Below are positions 22,769 through 30,740 of a DNA stretch of 64,000 nt, in pieces (position 1 is the stretch's first letter; each line of letters opens with the position of its first letter). The stretch lies in the NCBI RefSeq assembly GCF_012395815.1, contig NZ_JAAZQQ010000001.1:620001-684000 (forward strand), given 5' to 3'. The position numbers and the translations under genes were made by a program. Under the pieces are notes generated by a model. The model saw only the letters and a list, made by a program, of their open reading frames with translations. It ran no database searches and was not told the origin of the DNA. Source of the DNA: Roseicyclus persicicus (GTDB taxonomy: Bacteria; Pseudomonadota; Alphaproteobacteria; Rhodobacterales; Rhodobacteraceae).

Positions 22769-23550
22769 GCCCCGCCCGCCGCGTCCATGAAACGCCGGCA
22801 CAGGTCGGCGTCCCAGCGCAGGATGTCGTCGTCGCCGGCCCCCGCCCGCATCAGCGCGCTCGAGACGATCACACCGTCCGACGCGGCCAGGGCCTGGGCG
22901 GCATTGTCCTCGGTTACACCGCCGCCGATCAGGATCGGCCGCCCGGGCACCGCCTTGCGCACCGCGGCGATGCGGTCGAGGGTGTCGGCAAAGCTCCCCC
23001 CCGTGATGATCAGGCCGTCCGCCCCCACCTTGGCCGCCCAGTTGGCGGCGAAGGGCTGCGGCTCGTCCGACAGGGGTCGCGCGGTGCGGTCGTGGACATC
23101 GGCGAGGATCGCGATGTCGGGCCGTCCCAGCGCCGCCCGGTACGCGACGGCCGCCGCGCCCAGCCCGTGCCGGGGGCCCTCGGCCGTCATGGCCCCGCCG
23201 ACGAAGACCTTGAGCCGCACGAAATCGGCGCCGGCCGCATGGGCGACGGACAGGGCCGCCACCGGGTCATGCGCCTCGATGATGATGCCGAGACCGAGAC
23301 CCGGCACCTCGGCCCGGATCAGCCGCCCGAGGCTCGCCATCAGGGCCAGCGTGTCGGGGGTGGCGGGCCCGGCGGTGCGGGTCTGGTCCTGCAGCTTGAT
23401 CCACGGGATGCCCGCCGCGGCGAAGACGCGTGCGTTGGTGACCGCGTAGTCCTCGTACCAGGCGACCGAGCGGTGCCGCGACAGGGCGAAATCGGGCAGG
23501 TGCAGCGCGGCGATGACGGGCGGCCGGGATGCGAACAGGGTCAGGGGCAT
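22765..23550 (-). CDS. BtpA/SgcQ family TIM-barrel protein
   Basis: A 261-aa cytoplasmic barrel protein of the BtpA family. Signs: PPVIAALHLPDF at the start, IPWIKLQDQT, LGIIIEAHDPVAALSVAHAAG, DFVRLKVFVGG, IAILADVHDRT, GADGLIITGGSF and RPILIGGGVTEDNA. Members occur as SgcQ in sugar-phosphate operons and beside PfkB kinases and SIS proteins; the biochemical reaction is not established. The barrel ends in a phosphate-binding GGG loop, so a phosphorylated sugar substrate is a fair guess. It shares 10 bp with the kinase upstream. Confidence 0.85.
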   Translation of the reverse strand: MPLTLFASRPPVIAALHLPDFALSRHRSVAWYEDYAVTNARVFAAAGIPWIKLQDQTRTAGPATPDTLALMASLGRLIRAEVPGLGLGIIIEAHDPVAALSVAHAAGADFVRLKVFVGGAMTAEGPRHGLGAAAVAYRAALGRPDIAILADVHDRTARPLSDEPQPFAANWAAKVGADGLIITGGSFADTLDRIAAVRKAVPGRPILIGGGVTEDNAAQALAASDGVIVSSALMRAGAGDDDILRWDADLCRRFMDAAGGA

Positions 23551-24563
23551 TCGGCGACCTCCTCGCCAAGGGTGGCACGCAAGGCGGCGCGGTCGGGGGG
23601 CAGCGCCCCATCGGCGCCGAAGCATTCGACGATCCGCGCGGCCGAGATCGCGCCGTGGCGCGCGGCGCGCAGCGGGTCGCCGGTCTCGACCAGACCGGCC
23701 AGGAACCCGCCGCAGAAACTGTCGCCCGCGCCGGTGGGGTCGAGCGTGCGCGCCGGCGCCGGCGGCACGGCGACGGGGGCGGCCGCGGCCCGATCCCAGA
23801 CCAGCACGCCCCGCGGCCCGAGCTTGACCGCGACCGCGCCGGGGCAGCGGGCGGCGATCGCCGCCAGCGCGTCGGCGATGCCCGCGCCGGGCACCAGCGC
23901 GCGCAACTCCACCTCGCTGGGCAGGAAGGCGTCGATGCGGGCCAGGATCGGCGTGATCTCGTCGAGGGTGTAGTCGGCCAGCTGCCAGCCGGGGTCGGCG
24001 GTGACGACCGCGCCGCCCGGCGCGAAAACGTCCAGCATGGCCAGCATCACCCCGGGCTGGCTGGGGGCCAGGTGCACGCCCCGCGCATGGCGCCAGGCCT
24101 CGGGCACCTGCGACGGGGTCAGCGGATGGCGCACGCGGAAGTCGGAATAGCTGATCTCGCCGGGGGCCTCGCGGCGCGCCAGCAGGTCGCGCCATCGGGC
24201 GATCTGCGCCGCGGTCAGGCGGTCGGTCGGAAAGCCGGCCTCGGCCAGCGCGTCTGGCGGGCTCGACAGGCCCTCGTCGCGGTGGCCGTCGGCGTCGTAG
24301 ATGAACCAGTTGCAGGAGCTGAGCCGCTCGTCCGACCAGGCCACGCCGCCGAGGTCGATGCCGTGCTGTTCCAGCCGGGCGATGGTGGCCCGTGGATAGC
24401 TCTCGACCGCGCAACTGACGAGGCCGACACCCGGCGCCCACATCAGGGCGCCGACCGCCGAATAGGCGCCGTTGCCGCCGGCCTGCGCCAGCGCGACCTG
24501 GCCGTCGGCCGAGATCACGTTGTCGACCGTAAGCCCCCCGACGGTGACCAGCTCGGGCGCCAC
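23541..24563 (-). CDS. PfkB family carbohydrate kinase
   Basis: A ribokinase-like kinase, 340 aa, phosphorylating a sugar or nucleoside. Motif 1 region: QAGGNGAYSAVGALMWAPGV near residue 33; motif 2: TLDPTGAGDSFCGGFLAGL with the catalytic Asp in GAGD. A GTG start at 24563 is chosen because GGAGG sits just before it and it follows the SIS stop codon by 1 bp; there is no ATG near the N-terminus. Part of the seven-gene leftward operon. Substrate unknown. Confidence 0.87.
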   Translation of the reverse strand: MAPELVTVGGLTVDNVISADGQVALAQAGGNGAYSAVGALMWAPGVGLVSCAVESYPRATIARLEQHGIDLGGVAWSDERLSSCNWFIYDADGHRDEGLSSPPDALAEAGFPTDRLTAAQIARWRDLLARREAPGEISYSDFRVRHPLTPSQVPEAWRHARGVHLAPSQPGVMLAMLDVFAPGGAVVTADPGWQLADYTLDEITPILARIDAFLPSEVELRALVPGAGIADALAAIAARCPGAVAVKLGPRGVLVWDRAAAAPVAVPPAPARTLDPTGAGDSFCGGFLAGLVETGDPLRAARHGAISAARIVECFGADGALPPDRAALRATLGEEVAECP

Positions 24564-24564
24564 C

Positions 24565-25677
24565 TCACCCTCCGAGGCGCGGCGCACCGAGGCCCAGCGC
24601 GTCCCGCTCCACCGCAGCGTGGTAGCCGAACAGGTGCAGCGGCACGCTGTAGAGGATCGGGGCGGTTTCCCAGGCGACGGCGGGCAGGCGCCAGACGACA
24701 TCCGCGATTTCGGCGATCTCGGTCTCGCCCTCGGGCACCAGCGCGATGCAGACGCCCTCGCTCCCGCGGCTCATGATCGCGGTTTCCACGGCCCGCGGGT
24801 GGCTGGCCATGTCGGGCGCGATCAGGAACATCGGGTCGCCGGCCTTCTGCGTCCGGTAGTGGTGATATTCCTCCAGCGGGAAGGCGTAGGCGTGGATCGG
24901 CGCCAGTTCCTTGAGCTTGGCCGCGCCGAAGGCGGCGGGCGCGTAGTGCGGGCCGGCGCCGGCCAGCAGCACGAGGTCGGCGCGCGCCAGCCGCGCCGCC
25001 AGGGCGCGGGCCGGCTCGTAGAGCGCCTCGGCCACGGCATCGACAAGGCCGGGCAGGGCGTCGAGCGCCGCCTGCAGGGACGCCGTGTGCTGCCCGCGCG
25101 CCTCGGCGATCGCGGCGACGAGCGCCAGCTTGAGCGCCATCGCCGCCGTGCTCGACTGGGTCGGCCAGCCGCCGCGGGTGGCGCGGATGTGTAGCGCGCC
25201 CGGGAACTCCTCCATCAGCGGTGAGCCCAGCGTGTTCGACAGGCCGATGGTATAGGCGCCGCGGGCCGCGGCCCCCTTCAGCCCCTCGATCACCGGCTCG
25301 GTCTTGCCGCTGGAGCTGAGGCCGATGACCACCGTCTCCGCGTCCACCACGTCGAGGCCGTAGGTGGCGAAGTCGAACGCCTCGCAGGGCTCGCATACCG
25401 CGCCGAGCGTCCGTTCCACCACGTGGCGCACGCCGTAGCCCGAGATCCAGCTGTCGCCGCAGCCCACCATCGCCACGCGGCGGATGCGCCGGCCGGCCAG
25501 GTCCGCGGCGATCTTCGCCAAGGGGCCGGTGTTGGCCTCGAGCGTCGCGCGGATCGCTTCGCCCTGCGACATCATCTCGGTCCGCGTGAGCGCGACGCGC
25601 CGAAACCGTTCGGGATCGCCGGCCGCATCGGAGGACGATTCGCGGCGGATTTCCTGCAGGCGTTGCTCAATACTCAC
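24565..25677 (-). CDS. SIS domain sugar isomerase/deaminase-like protein
   Basis: A 370-aa protein with two SIS domains, like the isomerase half of GlmS, AgaS and FrlB. First domain: RVAMVGCGDSWISGYGVRHV, then VVIGLSSSGKTEPVIEGLKG (the Ser/Thr phosphosugar loop). Second domain: VLLLAGAGPHYAPAAFGAAK and EEYHHYRTQKAGDPMFL. These enzymes act on phosphorylated keto- or aldo-sugars, including removal of an attached amine or amino acid. First gene of the leftward operon, 121 bp from the divergent DeoR gene. Confidence 0.87.
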   Translation of the reverse strand: MSIEQRLQEIRRESSSDAAGDPERFRRVALTRTEMMSQGEAIRATLEANTGPLAKIAADLAGRRIRRVAMVGCGDSWISGYGVRHVVERTLGAVCEPCEAFDFATYGLDVVDAETVVIGLSSSGKTEPVIEGLKGAAARGAYTIGLSNTLGSPLMEEFPGALHIRATRGGWPTQSSTAAMALKLALVAAIAEARGQHTASLQAALDALPGLVDAVAEALYEPARALAARLARADLVLLAGAGPHYAPAAFGAAKLKELAPIHAYAFPLEEYHHYRTQKAGDPMFLIAPDMASHPRAVETAIMSRGSEGVCIALVPEGETEIAEIADVVWRLPAVAWETAPILYSVPLHLFGYHAAVERDALGLGAPRLGG

Positions 25678-25798
25678 GTCGCTCTTCCTTTCGTGTCATC
25701 CTGACGCGGCGGGGCGGCCGCTGTCGCAAGAAACTGCTTCGCTTTCGGTATCTGTCACTTAAGTAAGAAACACAAGACTGCATCGTGAGGGTCCTGCC
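25678..25798. promoter_or_regulatory. Divergent control region of the SIS operon and deoR-type gene
   Basis: This 121-bp gap must hold both promoters. It contains CTTTCG at 25688 and 25742 and the AT-rich patch CTTAAGTAAG near 25756-25765, unusual in this GC-rich DNA. DeoR/AgaR proteins bind repeated TTTCG-type boxes, so these are candidate operators. Confidence 0.4.
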
Positions 25799-26599
25799 AT
25801 GTCCGACGCCAGCCAGGCAACGCAACTCAATCCGCGGCACGAACGCATCCTGGAAATGCTGAACCGCGACCGGGTGGTGGAGGTCGCCAGGCTGTCCGAG
25901 GTGCTTGGGGTTTCGGCGGTGACGATCCGGTCCGACCTCGACACGCTGGAGCGCCGGATGCTGCTGCGCCGGATCCGGGGCGGGGCGACCTCGGTGCAGG
26001 CGGCCCGCTTCGTGCGGCCGCTCGAGTTGCCCAGCCAGAGCTTCGGCGCGGAAAAGGAGCGCATCGGCGCCATGGCCGCGCGCATGGTGCGCGACGGTGA
26101 GACGATCATCCTCGACGCCGGCACCACGACGCGCGCCATGGCGCTGGCGCTGCCGGCCGACCTGCGCGACGTGGTCGTCATCACGAACAGCCTCGATATC
26201 GCCATTTCGCTGGAAACCCACGCCGGCATCACGGTCATGCTGACTGGCGGCACGGTCAAGAAGACCGGGCGCAACCCGCGGTCCCGGTCGCTGATCCCGC
26301 CCTTCGCGGGGCTGGTCCTGGCGCAGCTCAATGCCGATTGCGCCTATCTGTGCTGTGCCGGGGTCGACGCGGACCGCGGCTTTACCAACGCCCATTTCGA
26401 GGAGGTCGAGATCAAGCGCGCGATGCTGGCCGCGGCCCGCCGGGTGGTCGTGCTGGGCGATCACGGCAAGCTGGGCCATGTGGCCGGCGCGCGAATCGCG
26501 GGGCTCGAGGAGGTCTCCACGCTGGTCACGGACGCCGGCGCGGGGCCCTCGGATGTCGCCGCGCTGACCGCTGCGGGGCTCGACGTGATCCTCGCCTGA
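25799..26599 (+). CDS. DeoR/GlpR family transcriptional regulator
   Basis: A 266-aa repressor-type regulator of sugar catabolism. The N-terminal winged HTH is RHERILEMLNRDRVVEVARL then SEVLGVSAVTIRSDLDTLER with the DeoR signature RRIRGGA. The C-terminal DeoRC domain, which binds phosphosugars, shows DGETIILDAGTTTRAMA and the later CCAGVDADRGFTN and VVVLGDHGKLG. It faces the SIS/PfkB operon and precedes the importer genes, so it probably controls both and senses a sugar phosphate made by the kinase. Confidence 0.93.
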   Translation: MSDASQATQLNPRHERILEMLNRDRVVEVARLSEVLGVSAVTIRSDLDTLERRMLLRRIRGGATSVQAARFVRPLELPSQSFGAEKERIGAMAARMVRDGETIILDAGTTTRAMALALPADLRDVVVITNSLDIAISLETHAGITVMLTGGTVKKTGRNPRSRSLIPPFAGLVLAQLNADCAYLCCAGVDADRGFTNAHFEEVEIKRAMLAAARRVVVLGDHGKLGHVAGARIAGLEEVSTLVTDAGAGPSDVAALTAAGLDVILA

Positions 26600-26772
26600 T
26601 CCGCGGATCGCCGCTTTTTTGTGCGCCCGGGCCGGCGGCCGGTGAGCAAAGCCGCAAACGCGCTTGACCGACTCGGGTTATTGCGAAAGGTTTCGATTAT
26701 AGGAAAAACAAAAGTAACGTTGGGCGATGCGGGCCAGAACCCGCGGATGACCACAGCACAGGGAGCTGACCA

Positions 26773-27819
26773 ATGAGACTGACCCGAAGGACGGTGCTGG
26801 GCGGGCTTGCCGCCACGACCACGCTGGCAAGCCCCTCGATCCTGCGCGCGCAGACCCGCGAACTGGTGATGATCGGCTACGGCAACGACCAGGACGCGCC
26901 GCTGATCGCCGCCGGCGCCGAGCTGGGGCGCCGCCATCCCGGCGTGAGCCTGCAGGTCATCGGCGGCCTGTCGGCCGAGGCGCTGGCCCAGATCAAGGCC
27001 GCGCGCGGCAACTCGCCCTACGACTTCGCGGTCATGGGCTCGCCCGCGATCATCAACGCGCTGGCCGAGGACGTGCTGGTGCCGCTCGACTTTTCGCGCA
27101 TCTCCAACTCGGCCAATGTCGACCCGCGCTTCATGCCCTACGGCTACGACGTCGGTCAGCCGATCTGGTTCGAGGGCATCGGCGTCGCCTACGACACCAC
27201 CAAGATCTCGACCCCGCCGACCACCTGGGCGGATCTCTGGAGCGGCGAATACAACGGCCGCATCGGCATGTGCCGGCCGCAGTCGAACCTCGGCCTCGGC
27301 GTGCTGGCCGCCACCTGCGAAGCCTTCGGCATGGCGCAGGACGACATGACCTTCGCGCTGGAGAAGTGGCAGGAGCTGGACCCCCTCGTCGGCCGGAGCC
27401 CGCCGCTCCTGCAGCAGATGATCGAGCGCGGCGAGGTCGACCTTGCGCCGCTGTGGCACGTCAACTCGGCGCTGGCCGCCTCCACGGGCCTGCCCATCGG
27501 CTACGCCAAGCTGACCGGGCCGGGGCCGCTGATGCTGCCGACCAACATCGTGCAGTTCGTCAACACCGCCGAGGGCACCGCGGACCTCGTGCACGAGTTC
27601 ACCGACATCCTGCTGACGCCCGAGATCCAGACCATGGCGGGCAGCGCGCCGATCTACTTCGGCACGGTGGTGCAGGGGATCGAGGTGCCGGCGGACGCCG
27701 CGCCCTACGTGCCCTCGACGCCCGAGGAACTGGCCGGCACGACCTCCCTCGACTGGCCGTCCTTCGCACCGCTGCGCGGCGAGACGGTGGAGACCTTCGA
27801 CCGCATGTTCGCGGCATGA
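26773..27819 (+). CDS. ABC transporter substrate-binding protein (PotD-like)
   Basis: A periplasmic binding protein of 348 aa with a Tat-type signal (MRLTRRTVLGGLAATTTLAS, cleavage after ILRAQT). The fold is the family-1/spermidine-putrescine type: YDFAVMGSPAIINALAEDVL, VGQPIWFEGIGVAYDTTKI and WADLWSGEYNGRIGM are landmarks. It is the first gene of a four-gene importer whose stop and start codons overlap (ATGA) at each or nearly each junction. The 173-bp leader holds an AT-rich stretch with a TTTCG box (26691) but no clear promoter. The ligand is not polyamine by necessity. Confidence 0.9.
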   Translation: MRLTRRTVLGGLAATTTLASPSILRAQTRELVMIGYGNDQDAPLIAAGAELGRRHPGVSLQVIGGLSAEALAQIKAARGNSPYDFAVMGSPAIINALAEDVLVPLDFSRISNSANVDPRFMPYGYDVGQPIWFEGIGVAYDTTKISTPPTTWADLWSGEYNGRIGMCRPQSNLGLGVLAATCEAFGMAQDDMTFALEKWQELDPLVGRSPPLLQQMIERGEVDLAPLWHVNSALAASTGLPIGYAKLTGPGPLMLPTNIVQFVNTAEGTADLVHEFTDILLTPEIQTMAGSAPIYFGTVVQGIEVPADAAPYVPSTPEELAGTTSLDWPSFAPLRGETVETFDRMFAA

Positions 27820-28898
27820 TGCAAGGACCGACCGGTCCTGCGACCTCGGTCGCCACGACGTCCCCGGTGCTGCGCATCGGGGGCGTCGGCAAGCGCTTCG
27901 GCACGTTCACCGTGCTGGACGACTGTTCGCTCGACGTGGCCGAGGGCGAGATCGTCACGCTGCTCGGGCCGTCGGGCTGCGGCAAGACCACGCTCCTGCG
28001 CTGCATCGCGGGGTTCTGGGATGCCGACAGCGGGTCGATCACCATCGACGGGCAGGACATGGCCCGGGTGCCGGTCAACCGCCGCCCCGTCGGCGTGGTG
28101 TTCCAGAGCTATGCGCTGTTCCCCCACCTCACCGTCGCCCGCAACGTCGGTTATGCGCTGCGGATGCAGGGGGTGCCCCGCGCCGAGGCCGCGCGCCGGG
28201 TCGCCGCCGCGCTCGAGACGGTGTCGCTGACCGGGTTCGAGGACCGCTATCCCGCCCAGCTGTCGGGCGGCCAGCAGCAGCGCGTCGCCATCGCGCGCGT
28301 GCTGGTGATGGAGCCGCGCGTCCTGCTGCTGGACGAGCCGTTCAACGCGCTCGACGCCAAGCTGCGCGGCACCATGCAGGTGGAGCTGCGCCAGCTGATC
28401 AAGAGCCTCGGGCTGACCTCGATCTTCGTCACCCATGACCAGGAGGAGGCGCTGACGATGAGCGACCGCATCGCCGTCATGCGCGCCGGGCGGATCGAGC
28501 AGGCCGCCCCCCCGGACGAGATCTTCGACCGCCCCGCCACCGCCTACGTGGCCGATTTCATCGGCTCGTCGAATTTCTGGCCGTCCCTGGTCGCCGATGG
28601 CCGCGTGTCCCTGCCCGACGGGCAGAGCGTGGCCACGGGTCTCAGGGGCGCCGTCCGCGTGATGGCCCGCCCCCACAACCTGCAGATCGCGCCGCCCGCG
28701 GCCGGCCCGTGGCAGGGCCGGGTCGCCTTCCAGCGCTCGGTCGGGCCTCTGGTCGAATACCATGTCGAGACGGAGGGCGGCGACGCCATGGTCAAGGTCG
28801 TCGCCATGCGACGCGCGCAGGACCGCGGCTTTGCCGACGGCACCGCCGTCAGCCTGCGCATCGTCGATCCGGCGCTCTGCGCCGTCTACCCCGCCTGA
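27816..28898 (+). CDS. ABC transporter ATP-binding protein (PotA-like)
   Basis: The ATPase of the importer, 360 aa. Walker A is LLGPSGCGKTTLLRCIAGF, the Q-loop VVFQSYALFPHLTV, the signature LSGGQQQRVAIARVL, Walker B VLLLDEPFNALDAKLR and the switch His in FVTHDQEEALTMSD. The C-terminal 110 residues form the TOBE domain seen in PotA and similar importers. The start ATG at 27816 overlaps the binding-protein stop; a second ATG follows immediately. Peripheral membrane protein on the cytoplasmic face. Confidence 0.93.
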   Translation: MMQGPTGPATSVATTSPVLRIGGVGKRFGTFTVLDDCSLDVAEGEIVTLLGPSGCGKTTLLRCIAGFWDADSGSITIDGQDMARVPVNRRPVGVVFQSYALFPHLTVARNVGYALRMQGVPRAEAARRVAAALETVSLTGFEDRYPAQLSGGQQQRVAIARVLVMEPRVLLLDEPFNALDAKLRGTMQVELRQLIKSLGLTSIFVTHDQEEALTMSDRIAVMRAGRIEQAAPPDEIFDRPATAYVADFIGSSNFWPSLVADGRVSLPDGQSVATGLRGAVRVMARPHNLQIAPPAAGPWQGRVAFQRSVGPLVEYHVETEGGDAMVKVVAMRRAQDRGFADGTAVSLRIVDPALCAVYPA

Positions 28899-29830
28899 TG
28901 GCCGAGGCATCCTACACCGCGCCGCTGGCGACCCGCGGCCTTGGCGAGCGCCTCGTCGATGCGCTGCTGTCGGGGCGCGGCATCTGGCCCGCGGTGCCCG
29001 CGATCATCGTGCTGACCGTCGTCGCGGTGATCCCCTTCGTCATCCTGCTGTCGCTCGGCTTCTCGGACATGGAGGTGTCGCGCGGGGCCATCGTCTCGCA
29101 GACCTTCTCGCTCCAGCACCTCACCAACGCGCTGACCGATCCGCTGTACTGGACGACCTTCCAGCGCTCGATGACCCTTGCCCTGACCACGACGGCCCTC
29201 TGCATCTTCTTCGGATACCCGGTGGCCTACCTGTTCCTGATCGGCGGGCGCTGGACCCGGCGGCTGATCCTGGTGCTGACCATCGCGCCGCTGCTGACCA
29301 GCGGCATCGTGCGGACCTACGCCTGGCTGGTGATCCTGGGCGGCCGCGGCGTGGTGAACTCGACCCTGATGAGCCTCGGGCTGATCGACCAGCCGCTGCG
29401 GATCATGAACACGCACTGGGCCGTGCTGATCGGGATGGTGCAGATCCACCTGCCGGTGATGATCCTGCCGCTCATCGCGGTGATGAGCCGCCACGACGGC
29501 CGTCTTGTGGAGGCCTCGGCCAATCTCGGCGCCTCGCGGCTGGGAACTCTGCGCACCGTGATCCTGCCGCTCAGCGTGCCGGGCATCGGCACCGGGGCGG
29601 CGCTGGTGTTCACGCTCAGCTACACCACCTTCGTGGTCCCGCAGCTGCTGGGCGGAGGCAACTACCTGAACGCGGCGACGATGATCTACGAACAGGTCGT
29701 CTATTCGCTGGAATGGAGCAAGGGGTCGGTCAGTTCCATGATCCTGATGGTGACCTGCCTGATCGTGCTGGTGGCCATCGCGCTGGTGACCAACCATTTC
29801 ACCCGCTGGACCAAGGGGCGCGACGCATGA
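28898..29830 (+). CDS. ABC transporter permease (PotB-like)
   Basis: An inner-membrane permease of 310 aa with about six transmembrane helices, starting at an ATG that shares one base with the ATPase stop. The EAA loop that docks the ATPase reads EASANLGASRLGTLRTVILP. Membrane segments include AVPAIIVLTVVAVIPFVILL near residue 32 and ILMVTCLIVLVAIALV at the end. The stop overlaps the second permease start as ATGA, fixing the pair as co-translated. Confidence 0.92.
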   Translation: MAEASYTAPLATRGLGERLVDALLSGRGIWPAVPAIIVLTVVAVIPFVILLSLGFSDMEVSRGAIVSQTFSLQHLTNALTDPLYWTTFQRSMTLALTTTALCIFFGYPVAYLFLIGGRWTRRLILVLTIAPLLTSGIVRTYAWLVILGGRGVVNSTLMSLGLIDQPLRIMNTHWAVLIGMVQIHLPVMILPLIAVMSRHDGRLVEASANLGASRLGTLRTVILPLSVPGIGTGAALVFTLSYTTFVVPQLLGGGNYLNAATMIYEQVVYSLEWSKGSVSSMILMVTCLIVLVAIALVTNHFTRWTKGRDA

Positions 29831-30642
29831 GGGCGTTCCGGCATCTGTCGCTGTCCGATGCGCTGGGCATCGGCCTGATCCTCTGCGTGGCGGTGTTTTC
29901 GCTCCTGCTGCTGGTGGCGCCGTCGATCATCGTGGTGATGATCTCGTTCGACACCCGCGCCTTCGTCAGCTTCCCGCCCGAGGGGTTCACGCTGCGCTGG
30001 TATGCCGAGGTGTTCGAGCAGGGCGAGCTGGTCGATGCCATGCTGAACAGCCTGCAGGTCGGCCTGACCGTCACGCTCCTGTGCATCCTGCTCGGCGTGC
30101 CGACGGCGCTGGCCTGCGCGCGGGGGCGGTTCCGCGGCACCACCGCGCTGTCGGTCTTCGTGCTGGTGCCGCACATGGTGCCAGGGATCGTGCTGGGCGT
30201 CGCGGTGCTGTTCGCGGGCGCGCTGGTGGGCGTGTCGCCGTCGATCTGGCTGCAGTCGGTCGCGATCACCGTGTTCATCCTCGCGGTGATGGTGCGCACG
30301 GTGCAGAGCCGGCTGGTGCGCCTCGACCCCGCGCTGGAGGAGGCCGCCGCCAACCTGCGCGCGACCCCGTTCCAGAGCCTGCGCACCGTGACCTTCCCGC
30401 TCCTGATGCCCGCGATCCTGGCCGGCGCCGTCTTCACCTTCGTCGAAGGCTTCGACAACCTGTCGGTGGCGATCTTCACCCACGGCTTCCGCGACCGGCC
30501 GCTGCCGGTGGAACTGCTGGCGCTGGTCCAATACACCAGCTCGCCCCTCGTCGCGGCGGTGTCGGGCGTGCAGATCGTGCTGGCCATCGCCGCGCTGGTG
30601 GCGGTGTCGCTCAGCATCGGCCTCGACAACGTCAACGACTGA
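29827..30642 (+). CDS. ABC transporter permease (PotC-like)
   Basis: The second permease of the importer, 271 aa, about six transmembrane helices. The EAA motif is EEAAANLRATPFQSLRTVTF, and the region GFTLRWYAEVFEQGEL after the first helix is characteristic of PotC-type permeases. Helices include IGLILCVAVFSLLLLVAPSI and VQIVLAIAALVAVSLSIGL. It ends the operon; the 98 bp that follow to the FAD enzyme hold no gene. Confidence 0.92.
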   Translation: MRAFRHLSLSDALGIGLILCVAVFSLLLLVAPSIIVVMISFDTRAFVSFPPEGFTLRWYAEVFEQGELVDAMLNSLQVGLTVTLLCILLGVPTALACARGRFRGTTALSVFVLVPHMVPGIVLGVAVLFAGALVGVSPSIWLQSVAITVFILAVMVRTVQSRLVRLDPALEEAAANLRATPFQSLRTVTFPLLMPAILAGAVFTFVEGFDNLSVAIFTHGFRDRPLPVELLALVQYTSSPLVAAVSGVQIVLAIAALVAVSLSIGLDNVND

Positions 30643-30740
30643 CCGAGGCGGCCGCCGCAGGCCGGTGCGCGGCCCCGAATTTCGTTGTGAACGGACCGCG
30701 CCGCACCTACGCTTTTCAAAAGACGTGCGCCGGAGCGGGA

